Positions 16,970-26,077 of a stretch of DNA of 64,000 nucleotides are shown one piece after another. The position numbers and the translations under genes were made by a program. The notes beneath the pieces are model-generated. The model had not been told where the DNA came from. It saw only the letters and a list, made by a program, of their open reading frames with translations, and made no database searches. The DNA comes from Spirochaetales bacterium Spiro_10 (GTDB taxonomy: Bacteria; Spirochaetota; Spirochaetia; Treponematales; Treponemataceae): positions 1 through 64,000 of the forward strand of contig LVBL01000059.1 in the NCBI GenBank assembly GCA_001604405.1, given 5' to 3'. Within the stretch, counting starts at the first letter, position 1. The number at the start of each line of letters is the position of its first letter.

Positions 16970-16977
16970 GATATACT
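16949..16977 (+). promoter_or_regulatory. Possible promoter of the GH57-like gene
   Basis: TATACT at 16972-16977, preceded at 17 nt by TTTAAA (16949-16954). The GTG start follows 20 nt later, with AGGGG between. This would give the GH57-like gene a transcript separate from rnf. Confidence 0.45.
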
Positions 16978-16997
16978 AGCGAAAAACAGGGGTTTAC

Positions 16998-18905
16998 GTG
17001 GAAAACGTCTCACGAAAGATATACGTCTGCTTGGGGACTACCTGCACGCTTGTCGCGGGCACGGATTCGGACCAGCACGAGCGACATTACCAGAGAATCT
17101 ACAAACCGCTCATTTCCTCCCTGTATTCGATGGAGAAAATTCCGTTCACCCTTTATCTGACCGGTCCCTTCCTGGAATGGATGGAGCATAACCACCCGGA
17201 ATTTTTCATGATTACAGAGGAGCTTTTCGCGCGAAAGCAGATCGACGTCATCGGGGGCGGGTATTACGATCCGCTGTTTCCTCTCCTTCCTCCGGCGGAC
17301 CGCGTGGGACAGATCGAGCTTCTGACCACGTCGATCAGGAAGTACTTCGGAAAACGGCCCAGAGGCGCCTGGATATCGGCAAGCGCGTGGGAGCCGTCAC
17401 TCGTTTCCGCGCTCTGCACGTGCGGCATAGAGTACGTTCTCGTAGACAAGATCATGCTCTCAACGAGCGGCTTCCCCGGCGTCGACGGTCTCTCTCCCGC
17501 GGTGCTCGAGGATGCGGGCAAGACGGTCACGGCGATGCCGCTTGACAACCATTTCAGGAATCTCGAGCGCTTCACGCCGGAATCCTTCATCGACGAAATA
17601 CGGGGAAAAGGGAAGGGGAGGGACAAGGGAAAGGACGCCATCCTTACCGTGTTCGTGAATCCCCTGTCCATACCGGCTCTTTTTTGCCAGCAGGACGGTT
17701 CTCCCTCGTGGCTCGAGCAATTGCTCGAACTCGCGGATAAGCAACCGATGATCGAACTTTCGCTCGCGGGCCGGATGTACCGGCCGAAAGAGGGAATACC
17801 GCGCGCGTACCTCGCCGGCGGAATGTCTCCCTATGACCATGACGACGTACCAGACCCGATCGACGTCCGCGTGCTCGCGAGGACGTCCGTCAAGAAATAC
17901 CTCCTGGACAACAAGAGCGTGCACAATATCTACGCCAAGATGATGCACGTCCATGTTCTCGTGAACCAGCTTCGCGGGGACAAATCACGCAAAAAAAACG
18001 CCCGCGAGGAACTGTGGCAGTCGCAGCAAAACGAGGTTTTCCGTCCGATGGAGGCCCACGACTCGCCGCACTCGCGTGCCTTGCGTTCCTCCGCATACAA
18101 GCATCTTCTCATCGCGGAGAAACTTTCGCGGGTCCGCGGTGTATTCTCGCCTTCGATAATCGCGTCCGATTTCGACATGGACACGCAACGCGAATATCTC
18201 TGCCAGCTTGACAGGATCAACGCCTACGTCCACCTCAGGGGCGGCCGCGTGTTCGAGCTCGACGTGTTCAGCGTATACAGGAACTACTGCGACCTCTTCG
18301 ATGACTCGGGCGGACTCTTCGTCGATCACATGGTCTCCCGCGAAGAACTCGACGCTCTGGAGTCGTCCTTCGAGATACCGCAACTCGGGGTTTTTTCGTC
18401 GTCGACGTATCAGGACGTCTCCTTCGATTCGTCTCGCCACGAGATATTCCTCAAGGCGCACGGAACCTTCGGCCAGCTCCAGCAGCCCCTTACCCTCAAG
18501 AAGCAGTATTCCTTCCGGAACGAGGGCCTGCAGGTACAGTACATACTCAAAAACGAGAGTCCTCTCGCGTTGTCGGCGTATTTCGCGTGCGAGCTCGGGC
18601 TTTCATTGTCGAGAAACAGGCACAAGATACCGCTCATGACGGTCTATACCCAGGATACCCGCAAGGACTGCGAGATCGAGCAGAGCGTCTTCCAGGACGT
18701 GTCCTGGGTCCAAATCGCGGATGCGGGATCGCTCGTGACCTTTACGCTTGAGGCGAACGAAAACCCGTCGATCGCCGTAGTCCCGGTACACTGCGGCGAC
18801 AAAACGCCCTCTCCCGACGGGGTCAGGGTTTTCCTGTACTGGAAGGTCGAGCTCGGCCCCGGCTTCGAGACCGAAAAAACCGTTTTCGCCAAGATCGATT
18901 CCTGA
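16998..18905 (+). CDS. GH57-family (4-alpha-glucanotransferase/amylase-like) protein with catalytic residues replaced
   Basis: Protein of 635 aa, GTG start. It aligns by eye along its length with GH57 4-alpha-glucanotransferases: TLYLTGPFLEWMEHNHPEF, VIGGGYYDPLFPLLPPADR, then GIEYVLVDKIML. The C-terminal third is the beta-rich DUF1925/1926-type domain. Yet the key motifs differ: HNHQP reads TTCTL (14-18), the nucleophile motif W-L-x-E-R-V-W reads WISASAW (Ala128 in place of Glu), and the acid motif HDDGEKFG reads VNPLSIPA (220-227). The fold seems intact and the frame undamaged, so it is probably a pseudoenzyme, perhaps glycan-binding or regulatory. No signal peptide. Confidence 0.85.
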   Translation: MENVSRKIYVCLGTTCTLVAGTDSDQHERHYQRIYKPLISSLYSMEKIPFTLYLTGPFLEWMEHNHPEFFMITEELFARKQIDVIGGGYYDPLFPLLPPADRVGQIELLTTSIRKYFGKRPRGAWISASAWEPSLVSALCTCGIEYVLVDKIMLSTSGFPGVDGLSPAVLEDAGKTVTAMPLDNHFRNLERFTPESFIDEIRGKGKGRDKGKDAILTVFVNPLSIPALFCQQDGSPSWLEQLLELADKQPMIELSLAGRMYRPKEGIPRAYLAGGMSPYDHDDVPDPIDVRVLARTSVKKYLLDNKSVHNIYAKMMHVHVLVNQLRGDKSRKKNAREELWQSQQNEVFRPMEAHDSPHSRALRSSAYKHLLIAEKLSRVRGVFSPSIIASDFDMDTQREYLCQLDRINAYVHLRGGRVFELDVFSVYRNYCDLFDDSGGLFVDHMVSREELDALESSFEIPQLGVFSSSTYQDVSFDSSRHEIFLKAHGTFGQLQQPLTLKKQYSFRNEGLQVQYILKNESPLALSAYFACELGLSLSRNRHKIPLMTVYTQDTRKDCEIEQSVFQDVSWVQIADAGSLVTFTLEANENPSIAVVPVHCGDKTPSPDGVRVFLYWKVELGPGFETEKTVFAKIDS

Positions 18906-18921
18906 ACCGGGCTCGCACTCG

Positions 18922-18950
18922 TTGACTAGTTTCGCGCTACAAATTATCAT
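18922..18950 (+). promoter_or_regulatory. Promoter of metG
   Basis: TTGACT at 18922-18927, 17-nt spacer, TATCAT at 18945-18950. The metG ATG follows after only 6 nt and no Shine-Dalgarno is present, so the transcript is expected to begin at or next to the start codon. Confidence 0.7.
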
Positions 18951-18956
18951 GACGGC

Positions 18957-21320
18957 ATGAAAAGAAAGCTCGTGACGTCCGCATTGCCGTACGTCAACAA
19001 CATCCCGCATCTGGGAAACCTGATACAAGTGCTGTCCGCGGACGTGTTTTCCCGCTATTGCCGGCTCAAGGGATACGAAACGCTGTACGTGTGCGGAACT
19101 GACGAATACGGAACCGCCACCGAAACCAGGGCGCAGGAAGAGGGCAAGACCCCGCGCGAACTGTGCGACTTCTATCACGCGATTCACAGCGACATCTACC
19201 AGTGGTTCGGGATCGCCTTCGACCATTTCGGCAGGACGTCGACCCCGCAGCAGACCGAGATCACCCAGGGCATATTCCTGGACCTCCAGAAAAACGGCCA
19301 TATCAAGGAACACACCCTAGAGCAGCTCTACTGCGCCTCGTGCGGGCGCTTTCTCGCGGACCGGTACGTTCTCGGCACCTGTCCTTCCTGCGGATACGAC
19401 GGCGCCCGCGGCGACCAGTGCGAACACTGCGGCAGGCTGCTGGATCCGACGGACCTCAAGAACCCCCGCTGCTCGACCTGCGAGGCGACTCCCGAAATCC
19501 GCGAAACGCGGCATCTTTATATCGACTTGCCCGGCATACTCCCGGAATATGAAGCCTGGATGCGGGACGCGAGCGTAAAGGGGCAATGGGCAAAGAACGC
19601 CCTGCAGATGACGCATGCCTGGATCAGGGACGGCCTTCAGGAGCGGGCGATTACCCGCGATCTCAAGTGGGGCATTCCCGTCCCGCGGGAGGGCTTCGAG
19701 AACAAGGTGTTCTACGTTTGGTTTGACGCTCCCATAGGCTACATATCCATAACGAAGTGCCTTGCCGACGCGAGCGGAATGGATTGGAAGTCGTGGTGGC
19801 AGAACCCGGAATCGGTCGAGCTCTTCCAGTTTATCGGTAAGGACAATATACCGTTTCATACCGTCATCTTCCCCTCGAGCCTCATCGGGTCCGGCAAGGA
19901 TTGGACAAAGCTCCATCACATGTCGAGCACCGAGTATCTCAACTACGAATCGGGCAAATTCTCGAAGTCGAAGGGCGTCGGTGTATTCGGCTCGGACGCG
20001 AAGGAATCGGGGCTTCCCGCCGACATGTGGCGTTTTTACGTCTTCTACAACCGCCCCGAGAAATCGGACGCCCAGTTCACCTGGAAGGATTTTCAGGAGA
20101 AGGTGAACAGCGAACTCATCGGAAACCTCGGCAACCTCGTGAACCGCACGTTTACCTTCATATCGCGCTACTACGACGGAGCGATCCCCGGTGCCGACGG
20201 CGCCGGCTCATCCCGCGAGGACATCCGTTCCGAGATTTCGGCATTGCGGGATGCCGCCCGACGGTCGGCATCCCGCGTCACGGACCTGCTCGAGTGGGCC
20301 GAGCTCAGGGACGCGTTTCGCGAGTCGTTCGCCCTCTCTTCCGTGGCAAACAAGGCCTTTCAGGACGGCGAACCCTGGAAAAACCGTACGGCCGACCCGG
20401 AGCGGGCCGAGGCCCTGCTCAGGGAACTGTGTTATCTCATCAAGGACATCCTCATCATGGTGCATCCCTTCATGCCCTGGTACGCGGACAGCGCCGCCGC
20501 CTTTCTGGGCAAAAGGATATGGTCCGGCCGCGTGTTTGACGAACGGGCGTTTCTTGCCGGCACCGATACGGGCACGCCGCCTCCCGAACCGGGGGCCCTC
20601 GGCTGGTCCGATCTGGGGGCGCGAACGGGTTTGTCCACGGTGACCAACCCTGCGATACTGGTGAAGCCGCTTGACGACGCGACGACCGAGGCATACCGCC
20701 TCAGGTTCGCCGGGACCCAAAAGGAACGAAAGGAAAAGAACGAGAGGGAAAAGGCAATGGAAAGCGACGACAAAAAACGGCAGGATCCGCCCGTGACGGA
20801 AAGCGCGCCCAAGAAATCGGGCGACGTGATTTTTAACGAGATGGTATCGCTCAAGGCCGCCCGTATCGAGAAAATCGAACGCCATCCCGACGCGGAAAAA
20901 CTCTATATCGAAACCCTGAATGACGGCTCCGGCAGCGAAAGGATCATCCTCTCGGGCCTTGTCCCGTATTTTGCCGCCGAGGAACTCCTGGGAAAAACGA
21001 TAATCGTTGCGGCAAACCTGAAGCCGAGAAAGATGCGCGGCATCGAGTCGCGCGGCATGCTCCTGGCAGGCGAGTGCGCGGCCGCTGACGGAACCGAGAT
21101 CATTGAAGTACTCGATGTCTCTTGGGTTGCGCCGGGGACACCCATCGTGCTTGAGGGTTCGGATCCGGCGGCCGAAAAGCCCGCCGAGATAGACGCGGAC
21201 ACCTTCTTCTCCGTACCGATAACGATCGTCGGGAACGTGGTCACCGTCAACGGCAAGCGCTTGATGGCGGGCGGACGTCCCGTCACCGCCTCGAAGATCG
21301 CCGAAGGGACCGTATCCTGA
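18957..21320 (+). CDS. metG: Methionyl-tRNA synthetase with C-terminal tRNA-binding domain
   Basis: Protein of 787 aa that charges tRNA-Met with methionine. The HIGH-type motif is at PHLGN (17-21). A zinc-binding insert with four C-x2-C-type pairs (CASC, CPSC, CEHC, CSTC) marks the MetG1 type, and KMSKS reads KFSKSKG (about 336). The anticodon-binding helical domain follows. A linker rich in Lys/Glu leads to an EMAP-II/Trbp111-like domain from about residue 625 (VSLKAARIEKIERHPDAEKL, then RKMRGIESRGMLL), which in other MetRS proteins gives dimerisation and tRNA binding. Followed by a FemAB-type gene with a 4-nt overlap. Confidence 0.97.
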   Translation: MKRKLVTSALPYVNNIPHLGNLIQVLSADVFSRYCRLKGYETLYVCGTDEYGTATETRAQEEGKTPRELCDFYHAIHSDIYQWFGIAFDHFGRTSTPQQTEITQGIFLDLQKNGHIKEHTLEQLYCASCGRFLADRYVLGTCPSCGYDGARGDQCEHCGRLLDPTDLKNPRCSTCEATPEIRETRHLYIDLPGILPEYEAWMRDASVKGQWAKNALQMTHAWIRDGLQERAITRDLKWGIPVPREGFENKVFYVWFDAPIGYISITKCLADASGMDWKSWWQNPESVELFQFIGKDNIPFHTVIFPSSLIGSGKDWTKLHHMSSTEYLNYESGKFSKSKGVGVFGSDAKESGLPADMWRFYVFYNRPEKSDAQFTWKDFQEKVNSELIGNLGNLVNRTFTFISRYYDGAIPGADGAGSSREDIRSEISALRDAARRSASRVTDLLEWAELRDAFRESFALSSVANKAFQDGEPWKNRTADPERAEALLRELCYLIKDILIMVHPFMPWYADSAAAFLGKRIWSGRVFDERAFLAGTDTGTPPPEPGALGWSDLGARTGLSTVTNPAILVKPLDDATTEAYRLRFAGTQKERKEKNEREKAMESDDKKRQDPPVTESAPKKSGDVIFNEMVSLKAARIEKIERHPDAEKLYIETLNDGSGSERIILSGLVPYFAAEELLGKTIIVAANLKPRKMRGIESRGMLLAGECAAADGTEIIEVLDVSWVAPGTPIVLEGSDPAAEKPAEIDADTFFSVPITIVGNVVTVNGKRLMAGGRPVTASKIAEGTVS

Positions 21321-22510
21321 TACAGCTGACCGCGAGGCCTCTCGGCGACGCTCCGGAGAGCCGGGATGAAGATCCTTCGGCGAATCCCGCGCGCTCGTTC
21401 CTCCAGTCTTCTTTCTGGGCGAAGTTCAAACGGGCGCAGGGATGGCAGTCCGTCAGGCTCCTTCTTTCTGGCGACAAGGACGGAAACGGCGCGGGAACGG
21501 ATGTCGCCTCCGACGCGCCCGGTATCGTCGTATCGGTTCTCATTCGAAGGGTCATGCGCCTTTTTTATATCGCGTACGTCCCGCTCGGACCGTGCATCCC
21601 CTGCGAGAATCCGTACGAACGGGGCGAGGTGCTTTCTGCCACGGCCTCGGCTGTGCGTCCGTATCTTCCGGCCGGAACCGTTTTCGTCAGGTTCGATCCT
21701 CCCTGGACGTGCGGGGACGGCTCCGTAGCGTCAAAGCGCGACGCGGTTCTGCGCGGCGGGACGGAAAGGGGCGGGGGCGACGGCAGTATCGGAGGCGCGC
21801 GCACGGCACGCGCGCGCAAGGCTCCCATGGACGTCCAGCCGCCTGACACCGTTCTCGTGGACCTTTCCGTATCCCGGGACGACATGCTCGAAGCGATGAA
21901 ACCTAAGTGGCGTTACAACGTCCGGCTCGCGGAAAAGAAGGGAGTATCGGTCCGTCGCTTCGACGGGAAGGACGCCCTTGCGGGAGCGCTCGAGGAATTC
22001 TATCGCTTGTACCTCGAGACGGCAAAGCGCGACGGCATCGCGATTCACGGTTTCACGTATTACCGCAGACTGCTCGAAAGCATAGGGCCGCAACGCGTCA
22101 GCGTCTATCTCGCGGAAAGCGGAGGGAAGGCCATCGCGTCCATCATCACCCTCTGCTTCGGAACGGAGGCGACCTACCTCTATGGGGCGTCCTCAAACGA
22201 GGGCAGAAATCTCATGCCCGCGTATCTTCTGCAGTGGAAGGCGATGCTCGACGCGAAGGAATCCGGCTGCGCGGTGTACGACATGTACGGCATACCGCCG
22301 AACGCCGATCCGTCGCATCCCATGCACGGGCTCTACCGCTTCAAGACGGGTTTCGGCGGATCGGTAACGCATCGAGTCGGAAGCCACGACGTCCCGCTGA
22401 TTCCCCTCGCGTACGGCGCGTACGCCCTCGCCGAGCGGGCACGTGCACTGTGGTTCAAGAGGATCGTCAAGGCATTCACGCGAGGAATTCGACGGACGTC
22501 ATCAACCTGA
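21317..22510 (+). CDS. FemAB/FemX-type peptidoglycan bridge peptidyltransferase (start unusual)
   Basis: About 397 aa. The family's N-terminal signature FLQSSFWAKFKRAQGW is coded at 21398-21445, well upstream of the first in-frame ATG (21554). MKPKWRYNVRLAEKKGV, YLYGASSNEG and YDMYGIPPNADPSHPMHGLYRFKTGFGG follow, all typical of FemAB/FemX. These enzymes use aminoacyl-tRNA to add amino acids to lipid II. No ATG, GTG or TTG exists in frame near 21317. The best start is CTG at 21317, 7 nt after GAAGGGA (21303-21309), overlapping the metG TGA as CTGA. An Asp/Gly-rich insert (about residues 150-170) looks non-conserved. Overlaps the convergent hydrolase gene by 35 bp. Confidence 0.8.
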   Translation: MIQLTARPLGDAPESRDEDPSANPARSFLQSSFWAKFKRAQGWQSVRLLLSGDKDGNGAGTDVASDAPGIVVSVLIRRVMRLFYIAYVPLGPCIPCENPYERGEVLSATASAVRPYLPAGTVFVRFDPPWTCGDGSVASKRDAVLRGGTERGGGDGSIGGARTARARKAPMDVQPPDTVLVDLSVSRDDMLEAMKPKWRYNVRLAEKKGVSVRRFDGKDALAGALEEFYRLYLETAKRDGIAIHGFTYYRRLLESIGPQRVSVYLAESGGKAIASIITLCFGTEATYLYGASSNEGRNLMPAYLLQWKAMLDAKESGCAVYDMYGIPPNADPSHPMHGLYRFKTGFGGSVTHRVGSHDVPLIPLAYGAYALAERARALWFKRIVKAFTRGIRRTSST

Positions 22511-23264
22511 TCCCCGAATCGCTCATCTCCGAGAGGAAGTCGTTGCCGAGGTATTCGAAACCCGGAACGTTCGAGCAGACGTCGGTGAGTATGATGAGCT
22601 TTTCCGCGGGAATGCACGTGATCAGGTCGCGTACCGTATTGGCAACGCAGTGAGAGAGCGCCTCACCCGCGATGGCAATGTTCTCGGCTGGCTTGAGACG
22701 CTCTATCAGGGCGAAGTTGGTCCTCGAGCCCGGATCCGCCGCGTCCGAAACCTCCGCCCGAATCGCGCTGTAGTGCTCGGTACGAACGTTGCTTCCCTTG
22801 TAGGTGAAATCCACGATCCGGCCCGCAACATTCGACTCCCATTCGCCGAGAGCCTTCGCGAGCGACTCGTAAATGTTGTGCCCCCAGCTTCCCACGAGAC
22901 AATGCGGCGGCCAGATGCAGAGGTTGTATTTGCCGGTTTTCTCGAGCGTCTGAACGTATTCCACGGCGTAATGCTGGTACTGCGGCACGGCGGCGCGATA
23001 GTCTCCGCGTTGTATCATCGCCGAGGTTATGGTCGTATACGGCTTCGGCATGACGCCGTCCCGGTCGAGCCAGAATATGGGGTGGGCGATATGGAAAAAA
23101 TGATGGGTATCCATCGTCACGTGTATCGAGGACAAGCGTCCGTCGAGACGGCGGATCATGTCGGCAAGTCGCCCGCAGTCGCCTTCCGCGCCCGGCACGC
23201 TCAGGGCCCCGTTTCTGTCGCAAAAGTCGTTTTGCGGGTCTATAATCAGCAGAGTATTGGCCAT
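22476..23264 (-). CDS. Isochorismatase/nicotinamidase-family cysteine hydrolase
   Basis: Protein of 262 aa. Catalytic triad visible as Asp9 (LLIIDPQNDF), Lys156 (FTYKGSN) and Cys206 (ALSHCVANTV). Possible metal ligands lie at MDTHH (Asp52, His54), and HCLVGSWG is the expected substrate-side motif. The overall pattern fits nicotinamidase (nicotinamide to nicotinate, NAD salvage) better than isochorismatase, but it is longer than most PncA proteins and the substrate is not certain. Start ATG 23264 has no Shine-Dalgarno; a TACACT box ends 6 nt upstream. Confidence 0.8.
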   Translation of the reverse strand: MANTLLIIDPQNDFCDRNGALSVPGAEGDCGRLADMIRRLDGRLSSIHVTMDTHHFFHIAHPIFWLDRDGVMPKPYTTITSAMIQRGDYRAAVPQYQHYAVEYVQTLEKTGKYNLCIWPPHCLVGSWGHNIYESLAKALGEWESNVAGRIVDFTYKGSNVRTEHYSAIRAEVSDAADPGSRTNFALIERLKPAENIAIAGEALSHCVANTVRDLITCIPAEKLIILTDVCSNVPGFEYLGNDFLSEMSDSGIRLMTSVEFLA

Positions 23265-23270
23265 TCTCGA

Positions 23271-23298
23271 AGTGTATCATACTAGCCTACATTGTCAA
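23271..23298 (-). promoter_or_regulatory. Promoter of the cysteine hydrolase gene
   Basis: On the minus strand: TTGACA (23298-23293), 16-nt spacer, TACACT (23276-23271), then 6 nt to the ATG. The -35 overlaps the -35 of the divergent RNase Z promoter. Confidence 0.65.
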
Positions 23299-23320
23299 GG
23301 AGGGCGCGTTCGGATATACT
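23292..23320 (+). promoter_or_regulatory. Promoter of the RNase Z gene
   Basis: TTGTCA at 23292-23297, 17-nt spacer, TATACT at 23315-23320, then 7 nt to the ATG at 23328. No Shine-Dalgarno. Shares TTGTCAA with the minus-strand promoter. Confidence 0.65.
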
Positions 23321-23327
23321 TTCCCGC

Positions 23328-24254
23328 ATGAATCTTGAAGCCTTTATCCTGGGATGCGGGGGGATGATGCCTCTTCCGTACAGACATCTGACGTCCGTGC
23401 TTCTCCGCAGGGAAGGCGATTTGTTTCTTTTTGACGGCGGAGAGGGTACCCAGGTCTCGCTGAGAAAACTCAATCTCAAATGGAAAAAAATCAACGCCAT
23501 CTTCGTCAGCCACACCCACGCCGACCATGTCACCGGAATTCCCGGACTCCTGATGCTTTCCGCGCAGGTCGACCGCGACGAGCCCCTCTACATCTACGGG
23601 CCGCCGAAAATCGCCGAGTACATAGAGACGAGCAGAAAGGTTCTCGACATGTACATAAACTACGAGATTGTCGTCAGGGAAATTCGCGAGCCGGGCATCG
23701 TCTACCAGGGCGAGGGATTTCACGTTCGCGCGTTTCCGCTGCAGCATACGAAAACCTGCGTCGGGTATACCCTCGAGGAGGATCCGCGTCCCGGCGCCTT
23801 CAATCCCGAAAGGGCGCGAGAGCTCCGCGTGCCCTGCGGCCCTCTGTGGTCGCGCCTTCAGGCGGGAGAGACGGTCCGTTCGGACAACGGAGAGGACGTC
23901 GCTCCGGAGCAGGTGCTCGGCCCGACGCGCAAGGGCAGGAAATTCAGTTTTGTCACCGATACGCGCTATTTCCCGGAGATAGCCAGGGAGGTCGCCGATT
24001 CCGACTTCCTCGTCTGCGAGGGAATGTTCGAGACCGCATTGGCCGACCAGGCCGCCGAAAAACGCCACATGACGGCGGTTCAGGCCGCGACGGTCGCCCG
24101 GGACGCGCACGCGAAAAAAATGGCCCTCATCCACTACAGCCCCCGCTACACGGATAACGAGCTCAAGGTTTTGCTCGGCGAGGCGCGCGCCGTCTTTCCC
24201 GACACCGTTCTTTCGAGGGACCGGATGGTGTTCCCCATGGAATACGCGGACTGA
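23328..24254 (+). CDS. rnz: Ribonuclease Z
   Basis: Protein of 308 aa, the short (bacterial) RNase Z length. Metallo-beta-lactamase fold with FDGGEGTQ near the N-terminus and the zinc motif SHTHADHVTGIPGL. HTKTCVGYTLEE, the FVTDTRYF strand with its metal-ligand Asp, and the last His in ALIHYSPRY follow. RNase Z cuts the 3' trailer from tRNA precursors. A TTG at 23292 is in frame upstream but lies in the -35 box, so ATG 23328 is chosen. TGATG overlap links it to the next gene. Confidence 0.93.
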   Translation: MNLEAFILGCGGMMPLPYRHLTSVLLRREGDLFLFDGGEGTQVSLRKLNLKWKKINAIFVSHTHADHVTGIPGLLMLSAQVDRDEPLYIYGPPKIAEYIETSRKVLDMYINYEIVVREIREPGIVYQGEGFHVRAFPLQHTKTCVGYTLEEDPRPGAFNPERARELRVPCGPLWSRLQAGETVRSDNGEDVAPEQVLGPTRKGRKFSFVTDTRYFPEIAREVADSDFLVCEGMFETALADQAAEKRHMTAVQAATVARDAHAKKMALIHYSPRYTDNELKVLLGEARAVFPDTVLSRDRMVFPMEYAD

Positions 24255-26077
24255 TGACTCCGTCGGTGACTGCGGGACTTCGCTCTCCCGTTACCGTAAG
24301 CATCTCCGTCCTCGCTGTCTCGGTGCCCGTTCTCGCGCTCTTCCTGTCCCGGTCCTACGACCTGCCTTTCGCTTCCGCCTATTCCGCCTTCGTTCCCGTT
24401 CTTTCGGTGTTGGCTCCGTTTGCGGGAGCGGCCGTCTTTCTCTCGAGGCACCGCGCCCGCGATGCCGGGGCTGCCGCACTTCTCGCGGGAACGATCGCAC
24501 CCTCATTGGCCATCCTTGTTCCGCTTCTCGCGCTTGATCCCATATCCGGAATCGCCTTCGCGACCTTTCCGGTTTTCTTCTCCCGCGCCGCCCTCGCCGC
24601 GGCGGTCTCGTCCCGCCTTGCCCGCGCGGGCTCGAGTCCCGCCGTATCGTCGCTGGCCGGTTTCCTCTGTTCCCTTGCCGGATGGCTGGCACTCGGTGCG
24701 GTCGCGGACCGTGCCGGTCATCCGCCCGGCGGCTTTGTGTCAGCCTCGCAGGGACTCCTTCCCGCAAGCGAGACGCTGGCGGCGATCGCGTGTTCAGTTG
24801 CATGCGCATGGCCTCTGTTTGCGAAAGCGGGGCCGACCCGGCTTCCGATTCGGTTCCTGTTGTCATTCGCAGCGCTTGCCGCATCACTGGCCTTTCTTCA
24901 CGTGGATTGCAGTCTCGACGGGCGGTCGTCGATCTCGAAACAAGGCTCAGCTCTCCTCGACCGTCTCGACTCGGAACTGCTGCTCACGGCGTATACGGGG
25001 GGCGACGCCCTTCTTACCCCAGGAGAGCGCGCAAGCGTCAGGCAAACTCTCAGGGCGTACGCGTCGCGCGGTAAGGGCCTCTTTCGGTATGAGGAGGTAC
25101 CCCCGCTTTCCGCGGACTCTCCGGGCAGGGCCGCGATCCTCGAGTACAGGGGAACGTTTCGCGAGCTCCCCCCGGCCGACTCTTCCCTGACGTTCGAGCA
25201 CGATCTCTGCGTCGCCATCGCCGCACTCCTCGGCGACGACGTCCTGCCCGAGGTCATTCTCCTTTCCGACGGCGACGATGCCAGAACCGATATCGCGGGC
25301 AGGGCCCTGCTGCGCGCTGGATACCATGTTTCGCGCGAAGCGATCCCCGAACGCAGGTTTCCGGGAAAGGTAGTGATGGCGACGGGCGTCCGGAGCGAAG
25401 ACATCCCGCGACTCAGGGGATATCTCGACTCGGGCGGGCCGGCTTTGTTCGCCGTATCGGGCGTTTCCTGCGACGTGCTGTCCTCATGGACGGTTACAGG
25501 AAAGGAAAGGGATCCCTTGCTGCTCCTTCTATCGGAATACGGCGCGAAACCCTCCGGAGATCTGCTCGCTACGCGTCGCGGCTCGCCCCTTCGGATGCCG
25601 TCGCTCGACGGTTCGTCCCTCATTTCCGTTCGCTATCCGTTCTGGATAACGGCGGTTCCCGCTGGCGAAAGCCGGGGATCGGCGAATGGCGCCTCGCGGA
25701 GCGTTCTCGCCGGCGTGCATCGCCCGCTCCTTCTTTGGCCCTCGTCGATAGAACTCGGCGAAACGGAGGGCGTCTCCCACAGAATCCTTCTGACAGCCTC
25801 GGGAAAAACCCTGGCGCTTGCGCCGCCTGTCGACGCCCAGCCCCTTTCCGCCCATGCCGTTTCATTACCGGGTGCCGTATCAGCCGACGGTGCCCCGGTA
25901 CTCGTTTCCCTCTCGATCAACTCAAACCGGGAATCCGTACTTGTACTGAGCGACGAGCAGGCAATCGGATTCGGAAGCGAATTTGCCGACACGAGCGACA
26001 CGCTGCGTCTTGTCCGTAACTGCCTGGAATTCCTCTCCGGCAAGGACGAATACGCCGGATTGCGGAGGGGCAGGTAA
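24254..26077 (+). CDS. GldG-like membrane protein with N-terminal permease-like region
   Basis: Protein of 607 aa. The first 220 residues hold six or more hydrophobic segments. A segment near 200-220 leads into a soluble region resembling the GldG/'ABC-type uncharacterised transport' domain (DSELLLTAYTGGDALLTPGERASVRQTLRAYASRGKGL, a FEHDLCVAIAALL block, then VVMATGVRSEDIPRLRGYLDSGGPALF). In other bacteria such proteins sit beside an ABC ATPase and act in gliding or secretion. Here no ATPase is nearby. Coupled by TGATG to RNase Z upstream and TAATG to the DUF4340-like gene downstream. Confidence 0.65.
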   Translation: MTPSVTAGLRSPVTVSISVLAVSVPVLALFLSRSYDLPFASAYSAFVPVLSVLAPFAGAAVFLSRHRARDAGAAALLAGTIAPSLAILVPLLALDPISGIAFATFPVFFSRAALAAAVSSRLARAGSSPAVSSLAGFLCSLAGWLALGAVADRAGHPPGGFVSASQGLLPASETLAAIACSVACAWPLFAKAGPTRLPIRFLLSFAALAASLAFLHVDCSLDGRSSISKQGSALLDRLDSELLLTAYTGGDALLTPGERASVRQTLRAYASRGKGLFRYEEVPPLSADSPGRAAILEYRGTFRELPPADSSLTFEHDLCVAIAALLGDDVLPEVILLSDGDDARTDIAGRALLRAGYHVSREAIPERRFPGKVVMATGVRSEDIPRLRGYLDSGGPALFAVSGVSCDVLSSWTVTGKERDPLLLLLSEYGAKPSGDLLATRRGSPLRMPSLDGSSLISVRYPFWITAVPAGESRGSANGASRSVLAGVHRPLLLWPSSIELGETEGVSHRILLTASGKTLALAPPVDAQPLSAHAVSLPGAVSADGAPVLVSLSINSNRESVLVLSDEQAIGFGSEFADTSDTLRLVRNCLEFLSGKDEYAGLRRGR

